Assembly: GCA_046724665.1 (NCBI GenBank)
Contig: JBKOWZ010000284.1
Location: forward strand, 1-31,480
DNA from: Actinocrinis sp046724665
GTDB taxonomy: Bacteria > Actinomycetota > Actinomycetes > Streptomycetales > Catenulisporaceae
Length of the DNA stretch: 31,480 nt
Direction: 5' to 3'
Position numbers and translations under genes: made by a program. Shown here piece after piece: positions 15,885 through 23,602 of the stretch. The notes beneath the pieces were generated by a model that worked only from the letters and a program-made list of their open reading frames with translations, made no database searches and had not been told where the DNA came from. Positions within the stretch are counted from its first letter, which is position 1. Each line of letters begins with the position of its first letter.

Positions 15885-16305
15885 GTCGCCCCTTCTTTCT
15901 GCGTCGACTGTGCCCGTGGCCGGGATCCCCGAAGGGGCTCCAGACCCGGTGCGCCGGTCCGGGCGTCCGGTTGGCGGCTCGACTGCGTCCGCCTACCCGG
16001 ATCAACATCAAACCATCCGCGGCTACTCCCTACGCCAGCGTTCGGAGCCAAATCTCCCGGAGTTCGCTCAGGGCGTACGTTCCGGCGCCCGAAAAGTCCC
16101 GGATTTTCGGCAATCCGTATCGGGCTGGATACGTATCGTGAGAATCGTCGTCGGCCTTTCCGACGCCATGTCGGCATGTAGGGCGGCCGGGGGCTGGCGG
16201 CGATGTTTCCACAGCGGCCGCGCAGCGGTCCTCATACGGTCCTGCGCTGTCGTAACGAACCGCTACTCTGGCAGCGCCACCACGTTGACGAGGAGCTGAA
16301 TCACC
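15885..16305. promoter_or_regulatory. Divergent promoter region between the DUF7455 gene and parE
   Basis: A 421-bp gap with no gene. It holds the dyad at 16116-16137 and a possible -10 for parE, TACTCT (16264-16269), without a clear -35. The parE ribosome binding site AGGAG lies at 16291-16295, 10 nt before the GTG. Confidence 0.4.
16116..16137. promoter_or_regulatory. Dyad CGTATC-N6-GATACGTATC
   Basis: CGTATC (16116-16121) is inverted as GATACG (16128-16133), which is itself part of the perfect palindrome GATACGTATC (16128-16137). Three half-sites in 22 bp suggest an operator about 170 bp before parE, but no known motif is recognised. Confidence 0.35.
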
Positions 16306-18444
16306 GTGACCGCCAGCCTCACCGCCCCGGCGAGCACCCCGCGCGGCGAGAAGAAGGGCGCGGACTACACCGCCCGTCACCTGCTGGTGCTCGAGGGCCT
16401 TGAGGCCGTGCGCAAGCGCCCCGGCATGTACATCGGCTCCACCGACAGCCGCGGCCTGATGCACTGCGTGTGGGAGATCATCGACAACTCGGTGGACGAG
16501 GCGCTGGCCGGCCACGGCTCACGGATCGAGGTGGTCCTGCACGCGGACGGCTCCGTCGCGGTGCACGACCAGGGCCGCGGCATCCCGGTGGACGTCGAGC
16601 CGAAGACCGGCCTGTCCGGCGTCGAGGTCGTCATGACGAAGCTGCACGCCGGCGGCAAGTTCGGCGGCGGCTCCTACGCGGCCTCCGGCGGCCTGCACGG
16701 TGTCGGCGCCTCCGTGGTGAACGCGCTCTCCTCCCGGCTCGACGTCGAGGTGGACCGGGACGGGGCCACCCACTCGATCTCCTTCCGGCGCGGGGTGCCC
16801 GGCGTTTTCGCCGGTGACGGGCCCGACGCGCCGTTCACCGCGCAGAACGGCCTGACCAAGGGCCGCCGCTCGGCCAAGAAGGCGGGGGTGACCGGGACCC
16901 GCACCCGGTTCTGGCCGGACCGGCAGATCTTCCTCAAGGACGCCGAGATCTCGCTGGACGAGCTGCACAGCCGAGCCCGGCAGACGGCCTTCCTGGTGCC
17001 CGGCCTCACGATCGTCGTGCGCGACGAGCGCGCCGCGCTCAACGGGGCCGAGGGCAACGGCTCGCAGCCGCCGCAGGAGGTGTTCCACTTCGCCGGCGGG
17101 ATCTCGGAGTACTGCGACTACCTGGCCAAGGACCGGCCGATCAGCGACACGCTGCGGCTGACCGGCTCGGGCACGTTCACCGAGACCGTGCCGGTGCTCG
17201 ACGACGCCGGGCACATGACGCCCAAGGACGTCGAGCGCCGCCTCGACGTAGACGTGGCGCTGCGCTGGGGCACCGAGTACGACACGATCGTGCGCTCCTT
17301 CGTCAACATCATCATCACGCCGAAGGGCGGCACCCACCTCACCGGCTTCGAGCGCGCGCTGGTCAAGACGGTCAACGAGCAGCTGCGCGCAGTCAAGCTG
17401 CTCAAGGTCAACGACGATCCGGTGGTCAAGGACGACATCCTGGAGGGCCTGACCGCGGTGGTCACCGTGCGGCTGGCCGAGCCGCAGTTCGAGGGCCAGA
17501 CCAAGGAGGTGCTCGGCACGCCGGCCGCGGCGCGGATCGTGGCCGCGGTGGTCTCCGAGCGGCTGCGCGACTTCCTGACCAGCAGCCACCGCAACACCAA
17601 GCCGCAGGCCCGCGCGGTGCTCGAGAAGATCGCCGCGGCGGCGAAGACCCGGATCGCCGCGCGGATGCACAAGGAGACCCAGCGGCGCAAGAACGCCCTG
17701 GAGACCTCGGCGCTGCCGGCGAAGCTGGCCGACTGCCGCACCGACGACGTGGACCGCTCCGAGCTGTTCGTGGTCGAGGGCGACTCGGCGCTGGGCACCG
17801 CGAAGCTGGCCCGCTCCTCGGAGTTCCAGGCGCTGCTGCCGATCCGCGGCAAGATCCTCAACGTGCAGAAGTCCTCGGTCGCCGACATGCTCAAGAACGC
17901 CGAGTGCGCGGCGATCATCCAGGTGATCGGCGCGGGTACCGGGCGCTCCTTCGACCTGGACGCGGCCCGCTACGGCAAGGTCATCATGATGGCCGACGCG
18001 GACGTGGACGGCTCGCACATCCGCACCCTGCTGCTCACGCTGTTCTACCGGTACATGCGGCCGCTGGTGGAGGCCGGCCGGGTGTACGCCGCGGTGCCGC
18101 CGCTGCACCGGATCGAGGTGATCGGGCAGGGCAGGGCGAAGAACGAGTATCTGTACACGTACTCGGACCCCGAGCTCAAGCGCACCCTGGCCGACCTGCA
18201 ACGGCGCGGCCGGCGGATCAAGGAGCCGGTGCAGCGGTACAAGGGCCTCGGCGAGATGGACGCGGACCAGCTGGCCGAGACCACGATGGACCCGCGCCGC
18301 CGGATCCTGCGCCGCATCTCGCTGTCTGACGCGCAGGCCGCGGAGAAGATGTTCGAGCTGCTGATGGGGACCGACGTGGCGCCGCGCCGCGAGTACATCG
18401 TCAACTCGGCCGCGCTGCTCGACCGCTCGCGCATCGACGCGTAG
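16306..18444 (+). CDS. parE: DNA topoisomerase IV subunit B
   Basis: A 712-residue type IIA topoisomerase ATPase subunit that works with ParC to decatenate chromosomes. The GHKL domain has catalytic Glu57 and Asn61 (WEIIDNSVDEA) and the ATP lid GGLHGVGASVVNALS. The transducer domain follows. The Toprim domain starts with Glu491 in EGDSALGTAK, where most GyrB have EGDSAGG; the AL variant is typical of actinobacterial ParE. The metal-binding Asp residues are 564, 566 and 568 (DADVDGSHIR). The C-terminus QRYKGLGEMDADQL is standard. The start is GTG 16306 with AGGAG 10 nt upstream. In S. coelicolor the second gyrB-like gene (parE) lies near hrdB, matching this order. The stop is only 5 nt from the stop of the convergent next gene. 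Confidence 0.95.
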   Translation: MTASLTAPASTPRGEKKGADYTARHLLVLEGLEAVRKRPGMYIGSTDSRGLMHCVWEIIDNSVDEALAGHGSRIEVVLHADGSVAVHDQGRGIPVDVEPKTGLSGVEVVMTKLHAGGKFGGGSYAASGGLHGVGASVVNALSSRLDVEVDRDGATHSISFRRGVPGVFAGDGPDAPFTAQNGLTKGRRSAKKAGVTGTRTRFWPDRQIFLKDAEISLDELHSRARQTAFLVPGLTIVVRDERAALNGAEGNGSQPPQEVFHFAGGISEYCDYLAKDRPISDTLRLTGSGTFTETVPVLDDAGHMTPKDVERRLDVDVALRWGTEYDTIVRSFVNIIITPKGGTHLTGFERALVKTVNEQLRAVKLLKVNDDPVVKDDILEGLTAVVTVRLAEPQFEGQTKEVLGTPAAARIVAAVVSERLRDFLTSSHRNTKPQARAVLEKIAAAAKTRIAARMHKETQRRKNALETSALPAKLADCRTDDVDRSELFVVEGDSALGTAKLARSSEFQALLPIRGKILNVQKSSVADMLKNAECAAIIQVIGAGTGRSFDLDAARYGKVIMMADADVDGSHIRTLLLTLFYRYMRPLVEAGRVYAAVPPLHRIEVIGQGRAKNEYLYTYSDPELKRTLADLQRRGRRIKEPVQRYKGLGEMDADQLAETTMDPRRRILRRISLSDAQAAEKMFELLMGTDVAPRREYIVNSAALLDRSRIDA

Positions 18445-18449
18445 CCGGT

Positions 18450-19388
18450 CTAGTCCAGCTTCTCCAGGTCCACGACGCGCAGCTGCGCGGGGTTGCCGAA
18501 CGGCTTGCCGCAGGACTCGGGCCGGGGCTCCGGCGCGGCAGACTCCTCGACGAGCGCGCGATAGGAGACCTCGTCGCTGACGAGGCCGACGGCCCAGCGT
18601 CCGTCGTCGAGCCGCTGCTCGCCGACGACCCGGACCGCGTCGGCGCCGAATTCTTGCAGCTCGGCGCGCAGCGCGAGGTCGGCGGCCTGCCCCGGGCGTG
18701 ACCAGGTGCTGCGGCCGCGAGCCCGCTCGGCGGCGACCTGCCCGCGCGCCGCGGCAGCCATCGCCGCCGTCGCGGTCGCGGCGTCGAGGCGTCCGTACAC
18801 GTAGCCGGTCGGCATGACCAGCGCGGTCGGGGCGAAGCGATGCCCGCCGAGATGGTCCGCCTCCCAGACGTCGGCGGCGGCGAGCGCGCCGGACTCGGCG
18901 AGGTCCAGGGCGAGGGACCGGCCGAGCACCGCGCAGCACTCGTCGCGCTTCCCGTTGGTGCAGACCAGGAGCAGCGGGTCCGGATGCGGTACGCCCGCCT
19001 CGAGCCGCCCCGCGCCGAGCGCGCCGAGGTCCAGATCCAGCAGTTCGCGCGGGTCCGACACCGTGAACGAGCGCACCGCGGCCGTACCGGGCCGCGTGTC
19101 GCAGATCAGCACCCTGCGCGGTGTGTCGGTGCCGGTGAGCGCGTGGTGCCCGACCCGGCGGATCAGCGCGATCCGCACTCCGGTGCCCTCCGCCCGGCGG
19201 TTCAGCTCAGCGCCGAGCTGGTGATCCAGGTGGGATTCGGTCAGCGCACGCGCGCCCCACGGCCCCGGCTGCTCGATCGCCAGCCAGGCCGGGGCCACCG
19301 GGGCGGTCCCGGCCAGCGGTTCGCCGAGCCGGGCGGAGAAGGCCGAACAGGATGTCGGCGCCGCGTGCGCGGCCGGGCGGCTTGCCAT
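18450..19388 (-). CDS. Sucrase/ferredoxin-like family protein, bis-His [2Fe-2S] type
   Basis: A 312-residue protein from ATG 19388. The frame is open further upstream, but the family start MASRPAAHAAPTSCSAFSARLGEPLAGTA fits here. No ribosome binding site is present; TACCCT lies 7 nt before the ATG, so the mRNA may be leaderless. The conserved core is CTNGKRDECC (143-152) and HLGGHRFAPTALVMPTGYVYG (179-199). Cys143 and Cys152 are nine residues apart, and His179 and His183 four apart, the same spacing as the ligands of yeast Apd1, which holds a [2Fe-2S] cluster with two Cys and two His. It is probably a soluble thioredoxin-fold iron-sulfur protein of unknown redox role. It is convergent to parE with 5 bp between stops, so no separate terminator fits there. 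Confidence 0.8.
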   Translation of the reverse strand: MASRPAAHAAPTSCSAFSARLGEPLAGTAPVAPAWLAIEQPGPWGARALTESHLDHQLGAELNRRAEGTGVRIALIRRVGHHALTGTDTPRRVLICDTRPGTAAVRSFTVSDPRELLDLDLGALGAGRLEAGVPHPDPLLLVCTNGKRDECCAVLGRSLALDLAESGALAAADVWEADHLGGHRFAPTALVMPTGYVYGRLDAATATAAMAAAARGQVAAERARGRSTWSRPGQAADLALRAELQEFGADAVRVVGEQRLDDGRWAVGLVSDEVSYRALVEESAAPEPRPESCGKPFGNPAQLRVVDLEKLD

Positions 19389-19508
19389 GGCGACAAGGGT
19401 ATCGGGGACCCGGCGGCGCACCGGTCTCAGCGCCGACTCCCGGCGGATGGCTCCGGCGCACTGGTGCTTCGCCGGAGTGCGGCGGATGATGGCGTTTGGG
19501 GACAAAGC

Positions 19509-19527
19509 GCCGGGAAAGTCTCCCGGC
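19509..19527 (+). other. Hairpin directly before the ribosome binding site of the next gene
   Basis: GCCGGGA and TCCCGGC form a perfect 7-bp stem with an AAGTC loop, ending one base before AGGAGG (19528-19533). In mRNA it could hide or expose the ribosome binding site. Confidence 0.35.
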
Positions 19528-19547
19528 AGGAGGAACTGAACTGAGCC

Positions 19548-20162
19548 ATGACCTCGATGAAGTCCCACGACACGGACGCAGCAGCGAAGTCCCACGACCC
19601 GGGTGCGGCAGTGCATGCTCCGCTCGCCGCCGATCTCGGCATCCCGGCCGTCCTCGAACACCAAGTCGTCGCCGTGGAGGTCGGTCCGGCGCACGCCCCG
19701 GTCGCCATTCACCGCTGGAGCGGCGATCGCGTCAGTACGCTGCGCTTCACGCCGGCGCAGGCGCAGGTGTGGGCCCGCGCCGGCCGGCTCACCCTGGTCA
19801 CCGCCGAAGGGGTCGAATTCAGGCTCACCGTGCTGGCCCCGCAGGAGGTTGAGACCGCCGAGCTCGGCGCGCACTGGCCGCTCGGGGAGCCGGAGAACCG
19901 CACGAAGCGCATCGCCACCGCGGTGGCGCACGACGTCGGCGACGTGCTCACCCTCCCGGCGTGGCTGGTCCGCACGGTGCACCGCAGCGGCGACCGCAAC
20001 CGCCGACTCGGCCGACTGGTGAACCGCATCCGCGAGGCCAGTCCATCGACCATCGTGTATGACGGGCAGACCTTCGGCCCCATGCACGCGCGACCGGACC
20101 AGTACCACCCCTACGACCACAAGGGGCTCGTCGGCCACGAGGGCTATCCCGACGAGCTCTGA
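19548..20162 (+). CDS. Hypothetical protein, 204 residues
   Basis: I do not recognise a family. It is likely a real gene: third positions are strongly G/C, and AGGAGG (19528-19533) precedes it, although the 14-nt spacing to ATG 19548 is long. The N-terminus carries a recent 27-bp duplication (KSHDTDAAA then KSHDPGAAV). The middle (about 40-95) looks beta-rich (VVAVEVGPAHAPVAIHRW, LTLVTAEGVEFRLTVL). A basic helical stretch follows (RTVHRSGDRNRRLGRLVNRIRE, about 142-163), and the C-terminus is Tyr/His/Pro-rich. There is no signal peptide, membrane segment or Cys. It is divergent from the sucrase/ferredoxin-like gene (159 bp gap) and convergent with pepN (19 bp between stops). Confidence 0.7.
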   Translation: MTSMKSHDTDAAAKSHDPGAAVHAPLAADLGIPAVLEHQVVAVEVGPAHAPVAIHRWSGDRVSTLRFTPAQAQVWARAGRLTLVTAEGVEFRLTVLAPQEVETAELGAHWPLGEPENRTKRIATAVAHDVGDVLTLPAWLVRTVHRSGDRNRRLGRLVNRIREASPSTIVYDGQTFGPMHARPDQYHPYDHKGLVGHEGYPDEL

Positions 20163-20181
20163 CCGTCGGCTACTGCCACGG

Positions 20182-22740
20182 TCAGCCGACGCTGCGTGCC
20201 CGCAGCGCGCGGGCCAGGTCGTCCCGCACTTCGAGCACGAGCCGCCGCAGCGCCGGGGCGTGCCCCTCCTCGGCGAGCCAGCGGTCGGCGCGGGCGAGCG
20301 TCTCCGGCTCCACCACACGGCTCGGGAAGGCCAGGACGGCGATCCGCCGCGAGTTCTCGATCGACCGCTGCGCCCACATCAGGTCGAGCGAGTCGAAGTA
20401 GGGCTCGACGAAGGGCCGCAGCAGCTCGGTCCGGTCCGTGGCGCCCAACCCGACCAGCAGCTCGCGCAGCAGGTCGGTCGGCTGGTCGCCGGACTCCATC
20501 GCCAGCCTCCACGCCTCCTGCTTCGCCTCGGCGGTCGGCCGCGCGGCCAGGCAGCCGGCCAGCTTGCGGCGGCCCGCCGCCGTCGCGTCGTGCTCCAGCG
20601 CCGCCTCCAACGCGGCCTGACCGGCTCGGCCGCCGCGGGCCACCGCGTACAGGAACGTCCAGCGCAGGTCGGCGTCCACGCGCAGGCCGTCGATCGCGTT
20701 CGAGCCGTCCAGCAGCCCTTCCAGCAGCGCGTAGTCCTGCTCGCCGTGCGCGGTCGAGGCCAGCGCGCGTGCCCAGACCAGCTGCCGGTCGGACCTCGGC
20801 TCAGCCGCGGCCAGCTCACGCCGTGCCATCGCCGCCGCCTGCCGCGCGGCGAGGTCCGCCGCCTCGGGAGTGAGGTAGAGGTCGAGCACGGTCGAGGTCT
20901 GCTGCATGAGGTTCTGTACGACGCCGACCTCCGATTCGGCCGCCGCGTGCCGGTCCACGAACTCGATGAACTCGCGTCCGGACAGCTCGGCGTCCCTCGT
21001 CATGTTCCACAGCGCGGACCACACCAGCGAGCGGGCCATCGGATCCTCGAACCCGGACAGCCGCTCGCGCACGAAGTCCAGCTGCGGCCTGGTCAGCCGG
21101 ATCTTCGCGTAGGTCAGATCGTCGTCGTTGAGCAGCGTGAACTCTTCCTCCGCGACCGTGACATCGAGGTCCAACGCGGTCCGAGCCTCGGCCACGTCCA
21201 GCTCGCGCCGATCGATCCGCACGACCCTGGTGCCGTCCCCTTCCCCGTCGCCGCGCACCGCATAGCTGCCGACAGCGATCCGGTGCGGCCTGGTCTGCGG
21301 ATACTCGGGGGCTGCGAACTGCACGATCGCGCCGTCGTCAATCGTCAGCGTGTTTACCTGCGCGGACTCGAGCCAGGCCTGCGACCAGGTCTCCAGATCC
21401 CGGCCCGAGGTTTCCGCCAGCACCTCCAGCAGGTCCGCGAGCGTCGTGTTGCCGTACGCGTGCCGCTTGAAGTACCGCCGCGCGCCCTCCAGGAACGCCT
21501 CTTCCCCGACATACGCGACCAGCTGCTTCAGCACCGCCGCGCCCTTGGCGTAGGTGATCCCGTCGAAGTTCAGCGCCGCGTCTTCGAGGTCGTTGATGTC
21601 CGCCACGACCGGATGCGTCGTCGGCAGCTGATCCTGCCGGTACGCCCACGCCTTGCGGCGGTTGGCGAACGTCACCCAGGCGTTCTGCCAGCGTGTCGCC
21701 TTCACCTGCGCGTAGTAACCCATGAAGTCGGCGAACGACTCCTTGAGCCACAGGTCGTCCCACCACCGCATGGTCACCAGGTCGCCGAACCACATGTGCG
21801 CCATCTCGTGCAGGATCGTGCACGCCCGCGCCTCGTGTGCGGAGTCGGTGACCTTCGACTGGAAGACGTAGTCCTCGGAGAACGTCACGCAGCCCGGGTT
21901 CTCCATCGCGCCGAGGTTGTATTCGGGCACGAACGCCTGGTCGTACTTCCCGAACGGATAGGGGAAGTCGAAGATGTCGTGAAAGAAGTCGAGGCCCTGC
22001 TTCGTGATCGCGAAGATCTCGTCGGCGTCGAAGGACTCGGCCAGCGAGGCGCGGCACAGCGCGGTCAGCGGGATCTCCAGCGTCGAGCCGTCCGGCAGCG
22101 TGCGCGTGTACTGATCGCGCTCGACGTGGTACGGCCCGGCGACGACGGCCGTGATGTACGTGGAGATCCGCCGCGTCGGCGCGAAGCTCCACCGCGCCGC
22201 GCCGTCCACGACCCGCCGTCGCGTCTGAGCAGCGCCGTTGCTGGACATGTGCCACCCGGCCGGCGCGGTGACGTCGAACAGGAACGAGGCCTTCAGGTCC
22301 GGCTGCTCGAAGTTCGCGTACAGCCGGCGCGCATCGGCGGGCTCGAACTGCGTGTACAGATACACCTGCCCGTCCGCCGGATCGACGAAGCGGTGCAGCC
22401 CCTCCCCGCTGCGGCTGTACGCGCACTCGGCCACGACCGTGACCTCGTTCTGCGCGTCCAGCCCGGTGAGCGCGATCCGCGAGTCCCGGAACACGGCGGC
22501 CGGATCGAGCGAGCGCCCGTTGAGCACGACGGACTCGACCCGCGGGGCGATCAGGTCGAGGAAGGTCGAGGCGTCAGGCCCCGGCGAGGCGTGCGAGAAC
22601 CGGATCGTGCTGACCGACCGGAACGTACTCGCGCCCTCGGCCTTCGCGCCGCTCAGGTCGAGCTCGACGCGGTAGTCGTCCACCGCGATCAGCCGGGCCC
22701 GCTCCCGCGCCTCGTCCCGTGTCAGATTCCTGCCCGCCAT
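20182..22740 (-). CDS. pepN: Aminopeptidase N, M1 zinc metallopeptidase
   Basis: An 852-residue cytosolic enzyme removing N-terminal residues from peptides. The N-terminal beta domain (1-190) is followed by the catalytic domain with the exopeptidase motif GAMEN (277-281) and zinc site HEMAH (311-315) plus Glu334, exactly 19 residues after His315. The C-terminal helical domain (about 510-850) is of the ERAP1_C type usual for actinobacterial PepN. Length is normal. The start is ATG 22740, with a GGAGCGG-type ribosome binding site upstream. It lies 110 bp downstream of sdhB on the same strand, with no strong terminator between. It probably has its own promoter but may receive read-through from sdh. 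Confidence 0.95.
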   Translation of the reverse strand: MAGRNLTRDEARERARLIAVDDYRVELDLSGAKAEGASTFRSVSTIRFSHASPGPDASTFLDLIAPRVESVVLNGRSLDPAAVFRDSRIALTGLDAQNEVTVVAECAYSRSGEGLHRFVDPADGQVYLYTQFEPADARRLYANFEQPDLKASFLFDVTAPAGWHMSSNGAAQTRRRVVDGAARWSFAPTRRISTYITAVVAGPYHVERDQYTRTLPDGSTLEIPLTALCRASLAESFDADEIFAITKQGLDFFHDIFDFPYPFGKYDQAFVPEYNLGAMENPGCVTFSEDYVFQSKVTDSAHEARACTILHEMAHMWFGDLVTMRWWDDLWLKESFADFMGYYAQVKATRWQNAWVTFANRRKAWAYRQDQLPTTHPVVADINDLEDAALNFDGITYAKGAAVLKQLVAYVGEEAFLEGARRYFKRHAYGNTTLADLLEVLAETSGRDLETWSQAWLESAQVNTLTIDDGAIVQFAAPEYPQTRPHRIAVGSYAVRGDGEGDGTRVVRIDRRELDVAEARTALDLDVTVAEEEFTLLNDDDLTYAKIRLTRPQLDFVRERLSGFEDPMARSLVWSALWNMTRDAELSGREFIEFVDRHAAAESEVGVVQNLMQQTSTVLDLYLTPEAADLAARQAAAMARRELAAAEPRSDRQLVWARALASTAHGEQDYALLEGLLDGSNAIDGLRVDADLRWTFLYAVARGGRAGQAALEAALEHDATAAGRRKLAGCLAARPTAEAKQEAWRLAMESGDQPTDLLRELLVGLGATDRTELLRPFVEPYFDSLDLMWAQRSIENSRRIAVLAFPSRVVEPETLARADRWLAEEGHAPALRRLVLEVRDDLARALRARSVG

Positions 22741-22850
22741 GCCCGCTCCGCTCCGTGCCGCGCCGCGCGTCGTCCCGTCCGGTCTGTGATCGACCCATCA
22801 TGTCAGGTCGGACGGAACGACACGCGTCCTGCGAAGCGAGGCCGGAACGG

Positions 22851-23600
22851 CTACTTCTTGCGGGCGATCTTGTTGCCGAGCCAGACCAGCGGGTCGTACT
22901 TGCGGTCGGCGACGCGCTCCTTCATCGGGATCAGCGCGTTGTCGGTGATCTTGATGTGCTCGGGGCAGACCTCGGTGCAGCACTTGGTGATGTTGCAGAA
23001 GCCGAGGCCGTGCTCCTCCTGCGCCTCGCGGCGGCGCTCACGGGTGTCGAGGGGGTGCATGTCGAGCTCGGCGATGCGCATGAGGTAGCGGGGGCCGGCG
23101 AACGACTGCTTGTTCTCCTCGTGGTCGCGCACCACGTGGCAGGTGTTCTGGCAGAGATAGCACTCGATGCACTTGCGGAACTCCTGGCTGCGCTCGACGT
23201 CCACCTGGGCCATCCGGTACTCGCCGGGCTTGAGGTCCTTGGGCGGCTCGAACGACGGGATCTGCCGTGCCTTCTCGTAGTTGAAGGACACGTCCGTCAC
23301 CAGGTCCCTGATCACCGGGAAGGTGCGCAGCGGGGTGACGGTGACCGTCTCGTCCTCGGTGAAGGTGTTCATGCGGGTCATGCACAGCAGGCGCGGCATG
23401 CCGTTGATCTCCGCCGAGCAGGAGCCGCACTTGCCGGCCTTGCAGTTCCAGCGCACCGCCAGGTCGGGGGCCTGGGTCGCCTGGAGGCGGTGGATGACGT
23501 CGAGGACCACCTCGCCGTCGTTCACCTCCACCGTGAAGTCGTGCAGACCGCCGTCGGTGTCGTCACCGCGCCAGACCTTGAACTTCGCCTTGTACGTCAT
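22851..23600 (-). CDS. sdhB: Succinate dehydrogenase iron-sulfur subunit
   Basis: A 249-residue electron-transfer subunit. The N-terminal ferredoxin domain binds [2Fe-2S] through Cys53, Cys58, Cys61 and Cys73. The C-terminal helical domain carries the CIECYLCQNTC (144-154) and CCTEVCP (207-213) motifs for the other clusters, plus Cys202. It starts 2 nt after the sdhA stop (TAG, 23605-23603), so the genes are coupled. It accepts electrons from FAD in SdhA and passes them to the membrane anchor. The sequence matches the Sdh1-type (Rv0247c-like) subunit of actinobacteria. Confidence 0.93.
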   Translation of the reverse strand: MTYKAKFKVWRGDDTDGGLHDFTVEVNDGEVVLDVIHRLQATQAPDLAVRWNCKAGKCGSCSAEINGMPRLLCMTRMNTFTEDETVTVTPLRTFPVIRDLVTDVSFNYEKARQIPSFEPPKDLKPGEYRMAQVDVERSQEFRKCIECYLCQNTCHVVRDHEENKQSFAGPRYLMRIAELDMHPLDTRERRREAQEEHGLGFCNITKCCTEVCPEHIKITDNALIPMKERVADRKYDPLVWLGNKIARKK

Positions 23601-23602
23601 GG

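Noticed and set aside
16519..18939. 806-codon minus-strand frame opposite parE
   Set aside because: Shadow frame; Arg/Gly/Leu-rich without domains, and parE occupies the plus strand.
20059..23088. 1009-codon plus-strand frame opposite pepN
   Set aside because: Shadow of pepN; no domain, and it runs through the start of pepN into sdhB.
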